Of a DNA stretch of 64,000 bases, positions 32,970 through 42,141 are shown in pieces. The stretch's first letter is position 1, and the number at the start of each line of letters is the position of its first letter. The notes beneath the pieces were generated by a model that was not told where the DNA came from, did no database searches, and saw only the letters and a program-made list of their open reading frames with translations. The position numbers and the translations under genes are program-made. This DNA is from Govania unica (GTDB lineage Bacteria > Pseudomonadota > Alphaproteobacteria > Sphingomonadales > Govanellaceae). The stretch lies in contig NZ_JANWOI010000004.1 of assembly GCF_027920805.1 (NCBI RefSeq), forward strand, positions 523,590 to 587,589, in the 5' to 3' direction.

Positions 32970-33050
32970 CCTCCCTCAAGCTACAGAAGATCAACTTGTT
33001 ACATGCCGTTGTTTCTGTGGCGTCGCAGAATCATCAATGAAAATGATTGG

Positions 33051-33065
33051 TTAATCAATGGTTAA
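33051..33065. promoter_or_regulatory. CtrA-type binding box between divergent kinases
   Basis: TTAA-TCAATGG-TTAA fits the full CtrA consensus TTAA-N7-TTAA. It sits about 80 bases upstream of the minus-strand kinase and 140 bases upstream of the plus-strand kinase, so it could regulate either. Confidence 0.6.
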
Positions 33066-33206
33066 TTTGTGTATTTACTTGTTAAGACATACCAAGGGTG
33101 ATAGGGCGACATAATAAAAAGGGGCCGTAAAGGTTTTAGTGGGTTTTTCTGATATCGTGACGATACGCATGCGCTGCATGCTGTTCTGGTCTACAGGGGG
33201 AGGAAG

Positions 33207-35171
33207 GTGTTTGTGCGGGCATTGGTCACTGTTGTCAGCTGTTTCCTTATTTTTGCCTGTGCGGCAGTCTTTGGTTGTCCTTCGATGGCCTCTGCATCCG
33301 TGCGGGCGACGACTGTTGTCGAGACCGGTGGCACAACAAAAAGCCTGACGGAAAGGCTTGATATCCTAAAAGACTCCAGTGAAAAACTCGGCATCGCCGA
33401 GGTGAGCGAACCGGCCATGCAGGCGCATTTTGTGGCCGTCGACGGGAAAAGCTCCAATATGGGATTTAGCCGCGCCGCCTGGTGGGGGCGGTTCACGCTG
33501 CATAATCCCGGGGCGACGGCTGTGGATCAGATTGTGGAATTCGGGTTTCCGACGATTGATCGCCTGGAGTTTTATCGGCCTTCGCTCACCGGCACAGGAT
33601 TTCAACAGCAGCTTGCGGGCGACAGTGTTGTTGGTCGTTCGGTCGATATTCCCGGACGCAATGCGTTGTTTCGGGTGACGGTGCCGCCCCATGCGGATGT
33701 GACCTATTATGTGCGGCTCTCGGGCGATAGCATTCTTGCCTTTGATGTGAGCCTGCATGATGTGGAGACGTTTTATGTGGAGCTGTCCCGCAGCTATGAT
33801 CCGTCCATTTTGTTTTTTGGGATCATTCTGGCGGCGGCCTTTTACAGTTTTGCGATCTTTGCCATTGTTCGCGACAGCGAATATCTTCTGTTTTCCATTT
33901 TGGTCATTGGGGTTGGCGGATATTTCTCCTCGATCTGGGGATATATGAGCGCTTATGTGCTGCCAGAAACCACCTGGGCGGCGAATTTTGTCATTTCTGC
34001 CTGCAACTGCCTTATCCTGTTTTCCCTCACTCGATTTACACGATTGTTTCTGCATCTTGCAGTCTATGCGCCGAAGCTTGATCTGCTGTGCCGGATTTTT
34101 GAGAAATTGAGCGTCCTCGTACTGTTGATCAGTCTGGTCGATTTCCGGCTGGCCCATAGTTTGATGTTCGCATCTGTGATCTTCGGATTTTTTGGAAGTC
34201 TGGCTCTTTCGTTGATCTTGTGGCGCAACAAACAGAAATACAGAAAATTATTTTCGCTGAGTTGGCTGTATTTTTGCGGGGTTTTGATTCTGGTGCCGTT
34301 CGAGCGTTTTGGCGTGCTGCCCTGGGGGGAGTTCTATCAATCGCTTTTCCGCATCAGTTTCGCCCTGATCTGCATGATGTTTGCCGTGCTGTTTGCAGAG
34401 AAATACCGGCATCTGACACAGCTGAAGGAAAAAGAGCTGAGCGAGGCCCGGGATGTGGCCATTGCGGCGTCAAAAGCCAAGTCACGATTTCTTGCGATGA
34501 TGAGCCATGAACTCAGAACGCCGTTGAATGCGGTAATCGGGTTTGCCGATATTCTGAGGCTTGAGACGCTCGGCCGGATCGGAAATCCGAAATACATGGA
34601 ATATGCGCAGGACATCAAGGATTCCGGCAGCAATCTTTTGAGCACCATCAATGATCTCCTGGAGATATCACGCATTGAAGCCGGACAGGTCGAACTGGAT
34701 GAAGGTCCGATTGTTGTGAGCGATCTGATCCGGCGCTGTTTGCGGATTGTGACTCCCCGGGCCACGGAGCGCGGTCTGGTGCTTGAGTCCGTGCTTGAAG
34801 ATCATTTGCCGGTGTTGATCGGTGATGAAGCCCGCATTCAGCAGGTGCTGATCAATCTGTTACACAACGCCATAAAATTCACGCCGCCCGGTGGTCGGGT
34901 CAGGTTGCAGGTCAGTGTGACGACTGAGGGGGAATATTATTTTGCCATCAGCGACACCGGCATTGGCATTGCCGAGACCGATCGCGCCCGCATTCTTGAG
35001 CCGTTTACGCAGGTGGATTCACATCTGACACGACGCCATGATGGTGCGGGGCTTGGGCTTGCGATCGCAAAATCCATTCTCGATCTGCATGATGCGGCGC
35101 TTGAGATCGTCAGCGAGATCGGGCAGGGCACGACCTTTGGCATTCTGTTCCCGCGGCAACGGATCGAGTGA
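33207..35171 (+). CDS. 7TMR-DISM membrane sensor histidine kinase
   Basis: 654 residues from GTG 33207; GTG 33213 has better spacing from AGGGGGAGGAAGG. A signal peptide is followed by a periplasmic DISM-type jelly roll (about 40-180, GFSRAAWWGRFTLHNPGAT, DVTYYVRLSGDSILAFDVSL) and seven membrane helices (about 190-395). Next come a HisKA helix (phosphorylated His near residue 433, MMSHELRTPLNAVIGFADIL) and a complete HATPase domain (LLHNAIKFTPPGGRV, SDTGIGIAETD, GAGLGLAIAKSILDLHDAAL). The DISM domain is thought to sense carbohydrate-like or other extracellular ligands. Its 3' end converges with tadC. The nearby pilus locus and CtrA box suggest a role in surface or cell-cycle signalling; this is inference. 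Confidence 0.93.
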   Translation: MFVRALVTVVSCFLIFACAAVFGCPSMASASVRATTVVETGGTTKSLTERLDILKDSSEKLGIAEVSEPAMQAHFVAVDGKSSNMGFSRAAWWGRFTLHNPGATAVDQIVEFGFPTIDRLEFYRPSLTGTGFQQQLAGDSVVGRSVDIPGRNALFRVTVPPHADVTYYVRLSGDSILAFDVSLHDVETFYVELSRSYDPSILFFGIILAAAFYSFAIFAIVRDSEYLLFSILVIGVGGYFSSIWGYMSAYVLPETTWAANFVISACNCLILFSLTRFTRLFLHLAVYAPKLDLLCRIFEKLSVLVLLISLVDFRLAHSLMFASVIFGFFGSLALSLILWRNKQKYRKLFSLSWLYFCGVLILVPFERFGVLPWGEFYQSLFRISFALICMMFAVLFAEKYRHLTQLKEKELSEARDVAIAASKAKSRFLAMMSHELRTPLNAVIGFADILRLETLGRIGNPKYMEYAQDIKDSGSNLLSTINDLLEISRIEAGQVELDEGPIVVSDLIRRCLRIVTPRATERGLVLESVLEDHLPVLIGDEARIQQVLINLLHNAIKFTPPGGRVRLQVSVTTEGEYYFAISDTGIGIAETDRARILEPFTQVDSHLTRRHDGAGLGLAIAKSILDLHDAALEIVSEIGQGTTFGILFPRQRIE

Positions 35172-35175
35172 CGGA

Positions 35176-36147
35176 TTATTTCATCAGATTGTCGGAAATG
35201 CTGCAGGCCGCCGGACCCATGAGCACGACGAACAAGGTCGGCATGATGAAGACGATCAGCGGAATGGTCATGATTGCCGGCAGGCGGGCGGCTTTTTCCT
35301 CGGCCTTCATCATGCGCTCGTTGCGGAATTCAGCCGACAGAACACGCAGGGACTGGGCGAGCGGTGTGCCGTATTTTTCCGCCTGACTGAGCGTCGCCAC
35401 CACGGCCTTGACGGCAGGCAGTTCGACGCGGGCGGCGAGATTGGCGAGCGCCTGGCGGCGGTCGGGAAGAAAGCCGAGTTCAATGGAGGTGAGCCCGAGT
35501 TCATCGGCGAGTTCGGGGCAGGCGCGCTGATTTTCACGGGCCACACGTTGCAGCGCGGCGTCGAGCGTGAGCCCGGCTTCGGCGCAGATGACCAGAAGAT
35601 CAAGCGCATCCGGAAGACCTTTGCGGATGGCTTGCTGACGCTTCTGCACAAGGTTTTTCAAGTAGAAGTCCGGGGCCATGGAGGCGAGCAACATGGAGCC
35701 GACAAAGGCCGCGAATTTCGTCGGTTGCGACCAGTCGAACAGCTTCAGGCCGAAAATCATGACAAGGGCGATCAGGCCAATCAGAATCGGCAGGATCAAT
35801 TTGAAAAACATCAGGATGACGACGCCGTCCCTCGATCGGATGCCAGCTGCTGCCAGTTGCTGACTGAATTTGCGTGATTGTTCTTCCTTGACCACATTGA
35901 CGCGGTTGAGGACCTCGCGCATGAAGCCGACGCTTTTCGTGCGTTTGACGGGAGTGCGTTTGCGCGCCGCGATATATCCGGATTTGAGCGCATCGCGACG
36001 GTTCTTCAGGGCTTCGAGCCGCCCGCGCATGGGGTCGCTCACGAGCCCGGAGCTCCAGACCGCGAGCACCATCAGAAAAGCCGATGCCGCTGCCATCAGG
36101 GTGATCAGGTCTTGGGGTTTCAGGCCGAAGGGTAAATTGTCCATCAT
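35176..36147 (-). CDS. tadC: Tad pilus inner-membrane platform protein TadC
   Basis: 323 residues from ATG 36147, whose A overlaps the tadB stop (TGATG). It carries the type II secretion F domain (ALDLLVICAEAGLTLDAALQ, ERRQ-like region DRRQALANLAARVELPAVKA, QAEKYGTPLAQSLRVLSAEF) and about three to four membrane helices, ending IPLIVFIMPTLFVVLMGPA. With TadB it forms the membrane core on which CpaF drives Flp pilus assembly. Longer upstream open frames lie inside tadB and are not used. Confidence 0.94.
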   Translation of the reverse strand: MMDNLPFGLKPQDLITLMAAASAFLMVLAVWSSGLVSDPMRGRLEALKNRRDALKSGYIAARKRTPVKRTKSVGFMREVLNRVNVVKEEQSRKFSQQLAAAGIRSRDGVVILMFFKLILPILIGLIALVMIFGLKLFDWSQPTKFAAFVGSMLLASMAPDFYLKNLVQKRQQAIRKGLPDALDLLVICAEAGLTLDAALQRVARENQRACPELADELGLTSIELGFLPDRRQALANLAARVELPAVKAVVATLSQAEKYGTPLAQSLRVLSAEFRNERMMKAEEKAARLPAIMTIPLIVFIMPTLFVVLMGPAACSISDNLMK

Positions 36148-37133
36148 CAGATCTCGAATGAAATCATTTTTTTGATCATCAGCATGCCGATACCCATCCA
36201 GATCAGGGCGCCGACAGCGACCATCTGGGCGCGCGGATCGGTGTAGAGCACGGCTCCATATTCCGGATTCATCACCAGGATCAGCCCATACATGATGAAC
36301 GGCAGCGAGCCGATGATCATGGCGCTGGCGCGGCCCTCGGATGACATGGCCCTGATCTTCAGTTTCATTTGCTGACGGGAGCGCAGGATGCCCGACAGGT
36401 TGCCAAGGGTTTCGGCAAGGTTGCCGCCGGTTTCCTGTTGCACGGAAAGACTGATGACAAAGAATTTGAATTCCGCGACGGACAGGCGCTCCGTAGCGCT
36501 CCATAAGGAGTCGGTCATGGTCTTGCCGAAGCGGATGTCATCGGCGATGCGGCGAAATTCAGTGCCGACCGGGTCATCCATTTCACGGCTGACGGCATTG
36601 ATGGACTCGATCACCGGCAAGCCCGATTTCAGGCCTCGCACAATGAGGTCGATGGCCTCGGGAAACAGCGCCAGGAATTTTTCCTGACGCTTGTTGATGA
36701 GATAATTGACGCTCATGTGCGGCAGGCCGATGCCGAGAAAAATGCCGCCGAAAAGACAGGCGATCGCCGGAAAACCGCTGGCCAGCAACAACAGCAGAGT
36801 GAAGATGACGGTGGCGATGCCGTTCGCCGCTGCAAACTGCCCGAGGGTGATCGCCTTGCCGGTGCGGTTGAGGCGTTGCCGCAGTTCCGCCGGACGGGGC
36901 AGGATGCGTTTCAGAAGATCTTCAAGATTGCTGTCGCGGGAATAAATTTGCAAACGCCGCGAGGCATCGATCGATTTGTTCGCCTTGTAGCGTTCCTTGA
37001 AACGGGTGAGGCGCTGGCTTACGGCTTTGTTGGCCGGGCTGAGCAGATTGGCGAAAAACACCACCGAGCCAAAGATGATGAGCATCGCGCCGAAAACACC
37101 GAGAAAGATGATGTTGGGATTGATGCTGGTCAT
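36147..37133 (-). CDS. tadB: Tad pilus inner-membrane platform protein TadB
   Basis: 328 residues from ATG 37133, preceded by GGAGG located in the end of cpaF; the longer frame upstream overlaps cpaF and is not preferred. Type II secretion F domain (IDLIVRGLKSGLPVIESINA, ADDIRFGKTMTDSLWSATER, LSVQQETGGNLAETLGNLSG) flanked by N- and C-terminal membrane helices (IIFLGVFGAMLIIFGSVVFF; LIWMGIGMLMIKKM). Works with TadC. Confidence 0.94.
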   Translation of the reverse strand: MTSINPNIIFLGVFGAMLIIFGSVVFFANLLSPANKAVSQRLTRFKERYKANKSIDASRRLQIYSRDSNLEDLLKRILPRPAELRQRLNRTGKAITLGQFAAANGIATVIFTLLLLLASGFPAIACLFGGIFLGIGLPHMSVNYLINKRQEKFLALFPEAIDLIVRGLKSGLPVIESINAVSREMDDPVGTEFRRIADDIRFGKTMTDSLWSATERLSVAEFKFFVISLSVQQETGGNLAETLGNLSGILRSRQQMKLKIRAMSSEGRASAMIIGSLPFIMYGLILVMNPEYGAVLYTDPRAQMVAVGALIWMGIGMLMIKKMISFEI

Positions 37134-37134
37134 G

Positions 37135-38817
37135 TCACATGGCCTCCAGAAGCGCACGGTGCAGGCCATAATATTCGGCCTTGATGGCGAAATGCGGACG
37201 GACCCCGGTTGAGCGGAAACTACCGATCAAAGTGCCGTTGTCGTCTTCACCTTCGAATTCATAGGTGAACAGATCCTGTGTGGTGATGACGTCACCTTCC
37301 ATGCCGACGACTTCGGAGATAGCCTGAACCCGGCGCACGCCGTCGCGCATGCGAGACACCTGCACGATGAGGTCGACGGCCGCCGCGATCTGGGTACGAA
37401 TGGCTTTTTGCGGCAAGTTGACGGAGCCCATGCTGACCATGTTTTCAAGACGCACGAGGGCCTCACGCGGACGGTTCGCGTGGAGCGTGCACATGGAGCC
37501 GTCATGGCCTGTGTTCATGGCTTGCAGCACGTCAAGCGCCTCGCCGCCGCGGACCTCGCCGAGGATGATGCGATCCGGTCGCATGCGGAGCGCGTTCTTG
37601 AGGAGATCGCGCATGGTGATTTCGCCGTTGCCTTCAAGATTGGCCGGCCGGGTTTCAAGGCGCACCACATGGGGTTGCTGCAATTGTAGTTCGGCGGCGT
37701 CTTCGATGGTGACCACGCGTTCGCCGGGATCGATGAGCCGCGACAGCGCGTTCAGCATGGTTGTTTTGCCCGAGCCCGTGCCGCCGGAAATCACGATGTT
37801 GAGGCGGCAGGCTCCGGCGATTTTCAGCACGGTGCACATTTGCGGTGAAAGATTGAGCGTATCGACCATGCGGTCGAGGGTGATTTTCTTTTTGGAGAAT
37901 TTACGGATCGAAATCGATGAGCCATCGATGGCGAGCGGCGGGATGATGATATTGACGCGGCTGCCATCCTTGAGGCGCGCATCGCATAACGGGGACGATT
38001 CATCCACGCGGCGGCCGATGGCCGAGACGATGCGGGTGCAGATATTCATCAAATGCGCCTGATCGCGGAATTTGATATCCGTCAGCTGCAATCTGCCGCC
38101 GGTTTCGATATAGATCTGATCCGGACCATTGACGAGAATGTCGGTGATTTTTTCGTCTTGCAGCAGCGGTTCAAGCGGACCAAGTCCCAACATGTCGTTG
38201 AGCAGCATGGTCACAAGTTCGCGCTGTTCCTTGAGGTTCAGGTTGATTTTTTCCTGAACCATCAGCTCGCTGATGACTTCGCTGATTTGTTCGGCAAGTT
38301 CGCCGCGTTCGAGTTCGGCGGCGGCCTGGGAGTCGATATGTTCAAGCAGCAAAGGTTGCAGGCGGTTTTTGGCAGCTTCGATGGTTTCTTTGCTGGACGC
38401 CTGTTTCTGGCCTTTGCCTTTTCCGGATGATGAGGATTTGACGTCGGCGGTGAGGATCTCGTTCAAAAGAATTGTCACGAGATCGCGGCGTTCAAGTTCG
38501 TTGAGCGTGATGTTAAGCAGCAGGGTTTGTTCGCGGATGATGCCATCAATTTCAACCGATAGATCGCCGGTTGTTTTCTGGCGGTCTGCCGGATTGGCGT
38601 ATTTCTGTTTGACGATCGGTTCGATCAGTTCGAACACATGATCAACGATCGCGCCGGTCGGAGGCAGGGGCGCGGACTGCTGTAGGGATGCGGCGGGCGC
38701 GGCCTCAGCCTGTGGCGGTGCAGACTCGGCGCGCGCGCTCAGGCCACGGCCAAAGCCGGGCGTCTGCTTTTTAGGCAGATCAGCTGAGAGACCCTGAGTT
38801 TGTCTGCGTCCGAACAC
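37135..38817 (-). CDS. cpaF: Tad pilus assembly ATPase CpaF/TadA
   Basis: 560 residues. This is the hexameric secretion ATPase that powers Flp pilus extension (and probably retraction). Walker A is near residue 350 (ISGGTGSGKTTMLNAL). The Asp box is LIDPGERVVTIEDAAELQLQ, Walker B is in RPDRIILGEVRGGEALDVLQ (about 415-430), and the His box is MNTGHDGSMCTLHANRPREA. The N-terminal about 90 residues are a poorly conserved Pro/Ala-rich tail. It lies downstream of cpaE and 1 base before the tadB start, within the same operon. Confidence 0.96.
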   Translation of the reverse strand: MFGRRQTQGLSADLPKKQTPGFGRGLSARAESAPPQAEAAPAASLQQSAPLPPTGAIVDHVFELIEPIVKQKYANPADRQKTTGDLSVEIDGIIREQTLLLNITLNELERRDLVTILLNEILTADVKSSSSGKGKGQKQASSKETIEAAKNRLQPLLLEHIDSQAAAELERGELAEQISEVISELMVQEKINLNLKEQRELVTMLLNDMLGLGPLEPLLQDEKITDILVNGPDQIYIETGGRLQLTDIKFRDQAHLMNICTRIVSAIGRRVDESSPLCDARLKDGSRVNIIIPPLAIDGSSISIRKFSKKKITLDRMVDTLNLSPQMCTVLKIAGACRLNIVISGGTGSGKTTMLNALSRLIDPGERVVTIEDAAELQLQQPHVVRLETRPANLEGNGEITMRDLLKNALRMRPDRIILGEVRGGEALDVLQAMNTGHDGSMCTLHANRPREALVRLENMVSMGSVNLPQKAIRTQIAAAVDLIVQVSRMRDGVRRVQAISEVVGMEGDVITTQDLFTYEFEGEDDNGTLIGSFRSTGVRPHFAIKAEYYGLHRALLEAM

Positions 38818-38839
38818 GGGATTTCCTTATTGCTAGTCG

Positions 38840-40069
38840 TTACTTTTTGCCGATGGCGACAAATTTTTTCCAGAACGGCTCGGCCATTTTACGGTCAGCT
38901 ATGCCGTTCAAGGCTACGCTCAGGCTGTGGATGGACTGAACGAGTTTTGATGATGCAGCGGCAACCGGCAGCGGCTTGCCGCGCTTGGTCGCGGTGACCA
39001 CGGACTTCGGATCATTTGGAATGAGGAAGTCGATTTTGCGTTCGATGGCGGCTTCGAAATCCTTTTGTTCGACTTCGACCAGTCCGTTGATGCCGAGCCG
39101 GTTGACGGCAAGACGGACCTGCGCCTGGGGTGCGTGGTCCTTGATGAAACCAAGCAGCCGGATCGCGTCGCGGGTTGAGGCGAGCGTCATGTCGGTCACC
39201 AACAGAATGTCCGAACATTCGGCGAGCAGGAACGGATACTGCGTCGACATATGGCGCGGCAGATCGATCAGGACGGTTTGGTAATTGCGTTTGACCTCGG
39301 TCAGCAAATGGCTGAGGGCGGCGGGATCGGGCTGGGTTGCGTCACCGAGCGCGGCCTCGGCGCTGAGGATCGAGAACTTGTCCGATTCCTTGATGACGGC
39401 ACGTTCGATGAACAGACTGTCGACGCGGCTCGGGTTGCTGAGCGCATCCACAAGGCCGCGCCCGGGTTCGAGATCGAAGGTGAGTGCTGCGGTGCCGAAG
39501 TGAATGTCGAGATCAAGAAGAGCGGCGGAGCGGCCGAACTCATTGCCGATGATCCAGGCTGCGGTCGAGGCGATCAGACTTGCGCCGGTGCCGCCACGTA
39601 CGCCGATGACGGCGATGGTGCGCGGGCCTTCGTTGGCGCTGGCCGGGGTGGCTTCTTCATGCGGGCGCATGGCCTGTTCGGCCATATGGATGGCGGAGCG
39701 GAAGTCGTCAGGGGCGACCGGCTTGACGAAGTAATCAAGCACGCCGGATTCGACCAGGGACCGGTAGAGCGTCACGTCATTTTTGTCACCGATGGCGATC
39801 ACCGAGGTGCCGGGTTCACAGACTTCGGCGAGCGCATTGATATCGGCGAGCGGATCCGACGAACTTGACAGATCAACCACAAGCACTCGGGGGGAGTGTG
39901 ACGCCCCGAGCGTGCGAATGGCCATTTCGATGCCGCCGGTGCTGACGCAATCAAGCGGCCAACCGCGTTCCGCCAGAACCGGGACAAGGCATTCGGTTAC
40001 GCTGGCGTCGGCGACGAAGGCGGCAAAGTCATTGCCTGCATCTTTCGTATGTCTGGTGCCTGCTATCAT
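38840..40069 (-). CDS. cpaE: Tad pilus localisation ATPase-like protein CpaE/TadZ
   Basis: 409 residues. Residues about 10-140 form a receiver-like domain (VLVVDLSSSSDPLADINALA, IAIGDKNDVTLYRSLVESGV, DYFVKPVAPDDFRSAI). Residues about 150-400 are a MinD/ParA-type domain (TIAVIGVRGGTGASLIASTA, a deviant Walker A; LLDLDIHFGTAALTFDLEPG; VLIDLPRHMSTQYPFLLAEC; LAVNRLGINGLVEVEQKDFE). It positions the pilus machinery at the pole in Caulobacter. The deviant Walker A (GGTGAS instead of GGxGKT/S) suggests altered ATP use, as in many TadZ proteins. Confidence 0.93.
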   Translation of the reverse strand: MIAGTRHTKDAGNDFAAFVADASVTECLVPVLAERGWPLDCVSTGGIEMAIRTLGASHSPRVLVVDLSSSSDPLADINALAEVCEPGTSVIAIGDKNDVTLYRSLVESGVLDYFVKPVAPDDFRSAIHMAEQAMRPHEEATPASANEGPRTIAVIGVRGGTGASLIASTAAWIIGNEFGRSAALLDLDIHFGTAALTFDLEPGRGLVDALSNPSRVDSLFIERAVIKESDKFSILSAEAALGDATQPDPAALSHLLTEVKRNYQTVLIDLPRHMSTQYPFLLAECSDILLVTDMTLASTRDAIRLLGFIKDHAPQAQVRLAVNRLGINGLVEVEQKDFEAAIERKIDFLIPNDPKSVVTATKRGKPLPVAAASSKLVQSIHSLSVALNGIADRKMAEPFWKKFVAIGKK

Positions 40070-40088
40070 GGATGCGGTCCTTCAGTCG

Positions 40089-40733
40089 TTACTTGTCTGT
40101 GGTCGCGGACTTTGTATCGGTCCATTTGACCTTGTCGGTGCGCAGTCTTTGCACGGCCTGGGCCGCGGATTCGCTATTGGCCGGTTCGTAGGTCTCGGGG
40201 CTTACAAGATCGCGCGGATTGGCGACCATGAGACCGAGCGCGCTTTCCGTTGCGCAGCCCAGGTTGCTGGTCGGGGCGTTGGCATAGTTCGGGGCGGCTT
40301 TGCGGCTCCAGTCCGGGCATTTGGGGCCACGCACGACCGCGCGTTCGACCATAAGGCGGAGGCTGTTGGCCGCAGGCGATTCCCCGCCTGGGGTGAGCCC
40401 TGCGGCGACCTTGTATCCGGCTTTGGTCAGATGGCTGCGCAGGCTGTCGCTGCGGAGGCTCGCGAGCCGGGTAGCGCTGTCGGCGGCGTCAATCGTGATC
40501 ACGTCATGGGTGCCGGGTTTCACGGTGGCGAGAAACTGATCGAGCCGGGCGGTTTCCTGTGTGGTCAGCGCCGTCATGTCGCCCGCGAACTGAACGTCAT
40601 AGGGAACGCGCAGCAGTTCGACGGTGTTCTGTCGTGTGCCTTGGTTATTGTCCCACACCGTGCTTTTTTCCGCGCAGGCACTGAGGCCCATGGCGAGGAG
40701 GAGGAGAGCGGAGATGCGTGCGGTCATGATCAT
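40089..40733 (-). CDS. cpaD: Tad pilus assembly lipoprotein CpaD
   Basis: 214 residues. The lipoprotein signal RISALLLLAMGLSAC has the lipid cysteine near residue 20. The body follows the CpaD pattern: FAGDMTALTTQETARLDQFL, ITIDAADSATRLASLRSDSL, RAVVRGPKCPDWSRKA, FGCATESALGLMVANPRDLV (here LGCATESALG). It is an outer-membrane accessory of the secretin CpaC. The gene sits 4 bases after cpaC and 20 bases before cpaE. Confidence 0.9.
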   Translation of the reverse strand: MIMTARISALLLLAMGLSACAEKSTVWDNNQGTRQNTVELLRVPYDVQFAGDMTALTTQETARLDQFLATVKPGTHDVITIDAADSATRLASLRSDSLRSHLTKAGYKVAAGLTPGGESPAANSLRLMVERAVVRGPKCPDWSRKAAPNYANAPTSNLGCATESALGLMVANPRDLVSPETYEPANSESAAQAVQRLRTDKVKWTDTKSATTDK

Positions 40734-40737
40734 CTTC

Positions 40738-42141
40738 CTAATTCAACATGAAGCCGGCGCGGGCTGTGGTGTCGGCAGCCGGGGCGGGAGCCGGTGGCAC
40801 GGCGCGATAGCTTTGTCCGTCAAGATTGCGTTCGCCGTCATTCGGAATTTGCAGACCGTCTTGCGGGATCGGAATTTTTTTGCTGGTCGGCTGCACGAGA
40901 TAGGGCGTGACGATGATGATCAGCTCGGTTTCCTGGCGGCGGAAACGGTCGGAACGAAACAGTGCGCCGAGAATCGGCAGGTCGCCAAGGCCGGGGAATT
41001 TGCTCAGTTCGCGTTCGATATTGTTTTGCAACAGACCGGCGATGGCAAAGCTTTGGCCGCTGGCGAGTTCAACGGTGGTCTCGGCGCGCCGTGTGGTCAG
41101 GGCCGGGACGTTGAAGCCGTTGAGCGTGATGGCGCCGGCGGACGACAGCTGGCTCACTTCGGGCTGAATTTTCAGATTGATGCTGTTGTCGGCAAGGACA
41201 GTCGGCGTGAACTGCAGGCCGACACCGAATTTGCGGTATTCGATGGTGATGACGCCGCGTTCCTGCGGGACCGGAATGGGGAATTCTCCGCCCGCGAGGA
41301 AGGAGGCGAATTCGCCGGACAATGACGTCAGATTCGGTTCTGCGAGCACGGTCAGGAAGCCTTCGGTTTCAAGCGCGTCAATGATGTAATTGAGATCGAG
41401 ACGGCCGGTGACGATGCTGCCGAAGGCGCTGCCGATGCCGGTTCCAAGGGGCTTGAATTCCTTGATCGGGGTATTGAGAACCTGGTCCTTCACAATATCA
41501 AAAACATTGCGCGAGGTTTGCAGGCCGATGACGCTTTTACCGATGCCGAGCGTGCCTTCCCAATTGAAGCCGAGCTGCTTGGCCACGTCGCGGGAGACTT
41601 CGGCCACACGCACGCGGATATTCACTTGGGGCGGCGTTGCTACGGTCAGACGATTGAGGACTTCGCTGTCCTTGCCGATGAGTTTCTGCGCCATTTGCTG
41701 GACGTCATTGGCTTCGACCGGGGATCTGGCGTTGCCGGTCAGAACCAGAACGCCATTCATTTGCTGCACATCGATATTGTTGCCCGGCATCATTTTTTGC
41801 AGGGCGGCACGGGCCTGGGTCAGGTCGTGGGAGACGACGATCTGAGCGCTGAACAGCACGTCGTCCGTGCCGGAGACTGCATAGACCGTGGTGGTGCCGG
41901 GAGCCTTACCGAACACATAGACCAGACGGGACGACTTGACCTGAATGTCGGCGATGTTGGGGTCGGCCACGAACACGCTCGACGCTGGTTTGTCGAGTTT
42001 GATGAGAGTGCCGTTATTAACGGATACAGTGAGCGTGGCGTCGCTTGCGCGGCTTATGGCTGCGGCAAAGGTCGGCTGGGAGAGCGGCAGCAGCAGGGCG
42101 GCTGTCAGCAGGGCCCGTTGCAGGGTGCGGTAGGCGCTCAT
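40738..42141 (-). CDS. cpaC: Tad pilus outer-membrane secretin CpaC/RcpA
   Basis: 467 residues. A Sec signal is followed by a BON/N0-like region (SVNNGTLIKLDKPASSVFVA, LVYVFGKAPGTTTVYAVSGT) and the secretin core (VAEVSRDVAKQLGFNWEG, VLAEPNLTSLSGEFASFLAG, VGLQFTPTVLADNSINLKIQ, FAIAGLLQNNIERELSKFPG, RRQETELIIIVTPYLVQP). It forms the gated pore for the pilus. The 4-base overlap with cpaB shows translational coupling. The C-terminus has a short Pro/Ala tail. Confidence 0.95.
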   Translation of the reverse strand: MSAYRTLQRALLTAALLLPLSQPTFAAAISRASDATLTVSVNNGTLIKLDKPASSVFVADPNIADIQVKSSRLVYVFGKAPGTTTVYAVSGTDDVLFSAQIVVSHDLTQARAALQKMMPGNNIDVQQMNGVLVLTGNARSPVEANDVQQMAQKLIGKDSEVLNRLTVATPPQVNIRVRVAEVSRDVAKQLGFNWEGTLGIGKSVIGLQTSRNVFDIVKDQVLNTPIKEFKPLGTGIGSAFGSIVTGRLDLNYIIDALETEGFLTVLAEPNLTSLSGEFASFLAGGEFPIPVPQERGVITIEYRKFGVGLQFTPTVLADNSINLKIQPEVSQLSSAGAITLNGFNVPALTTRRAETTVELASGQSFAIAGLLQNNIERELSKFPGLGDLPILGALFRSDRFRRQETELIIIVTPYLVQPTSKKIPIPQDGLQIPNDGERNLDGQSYRAVPPAPAPAADTTARAGFMLN

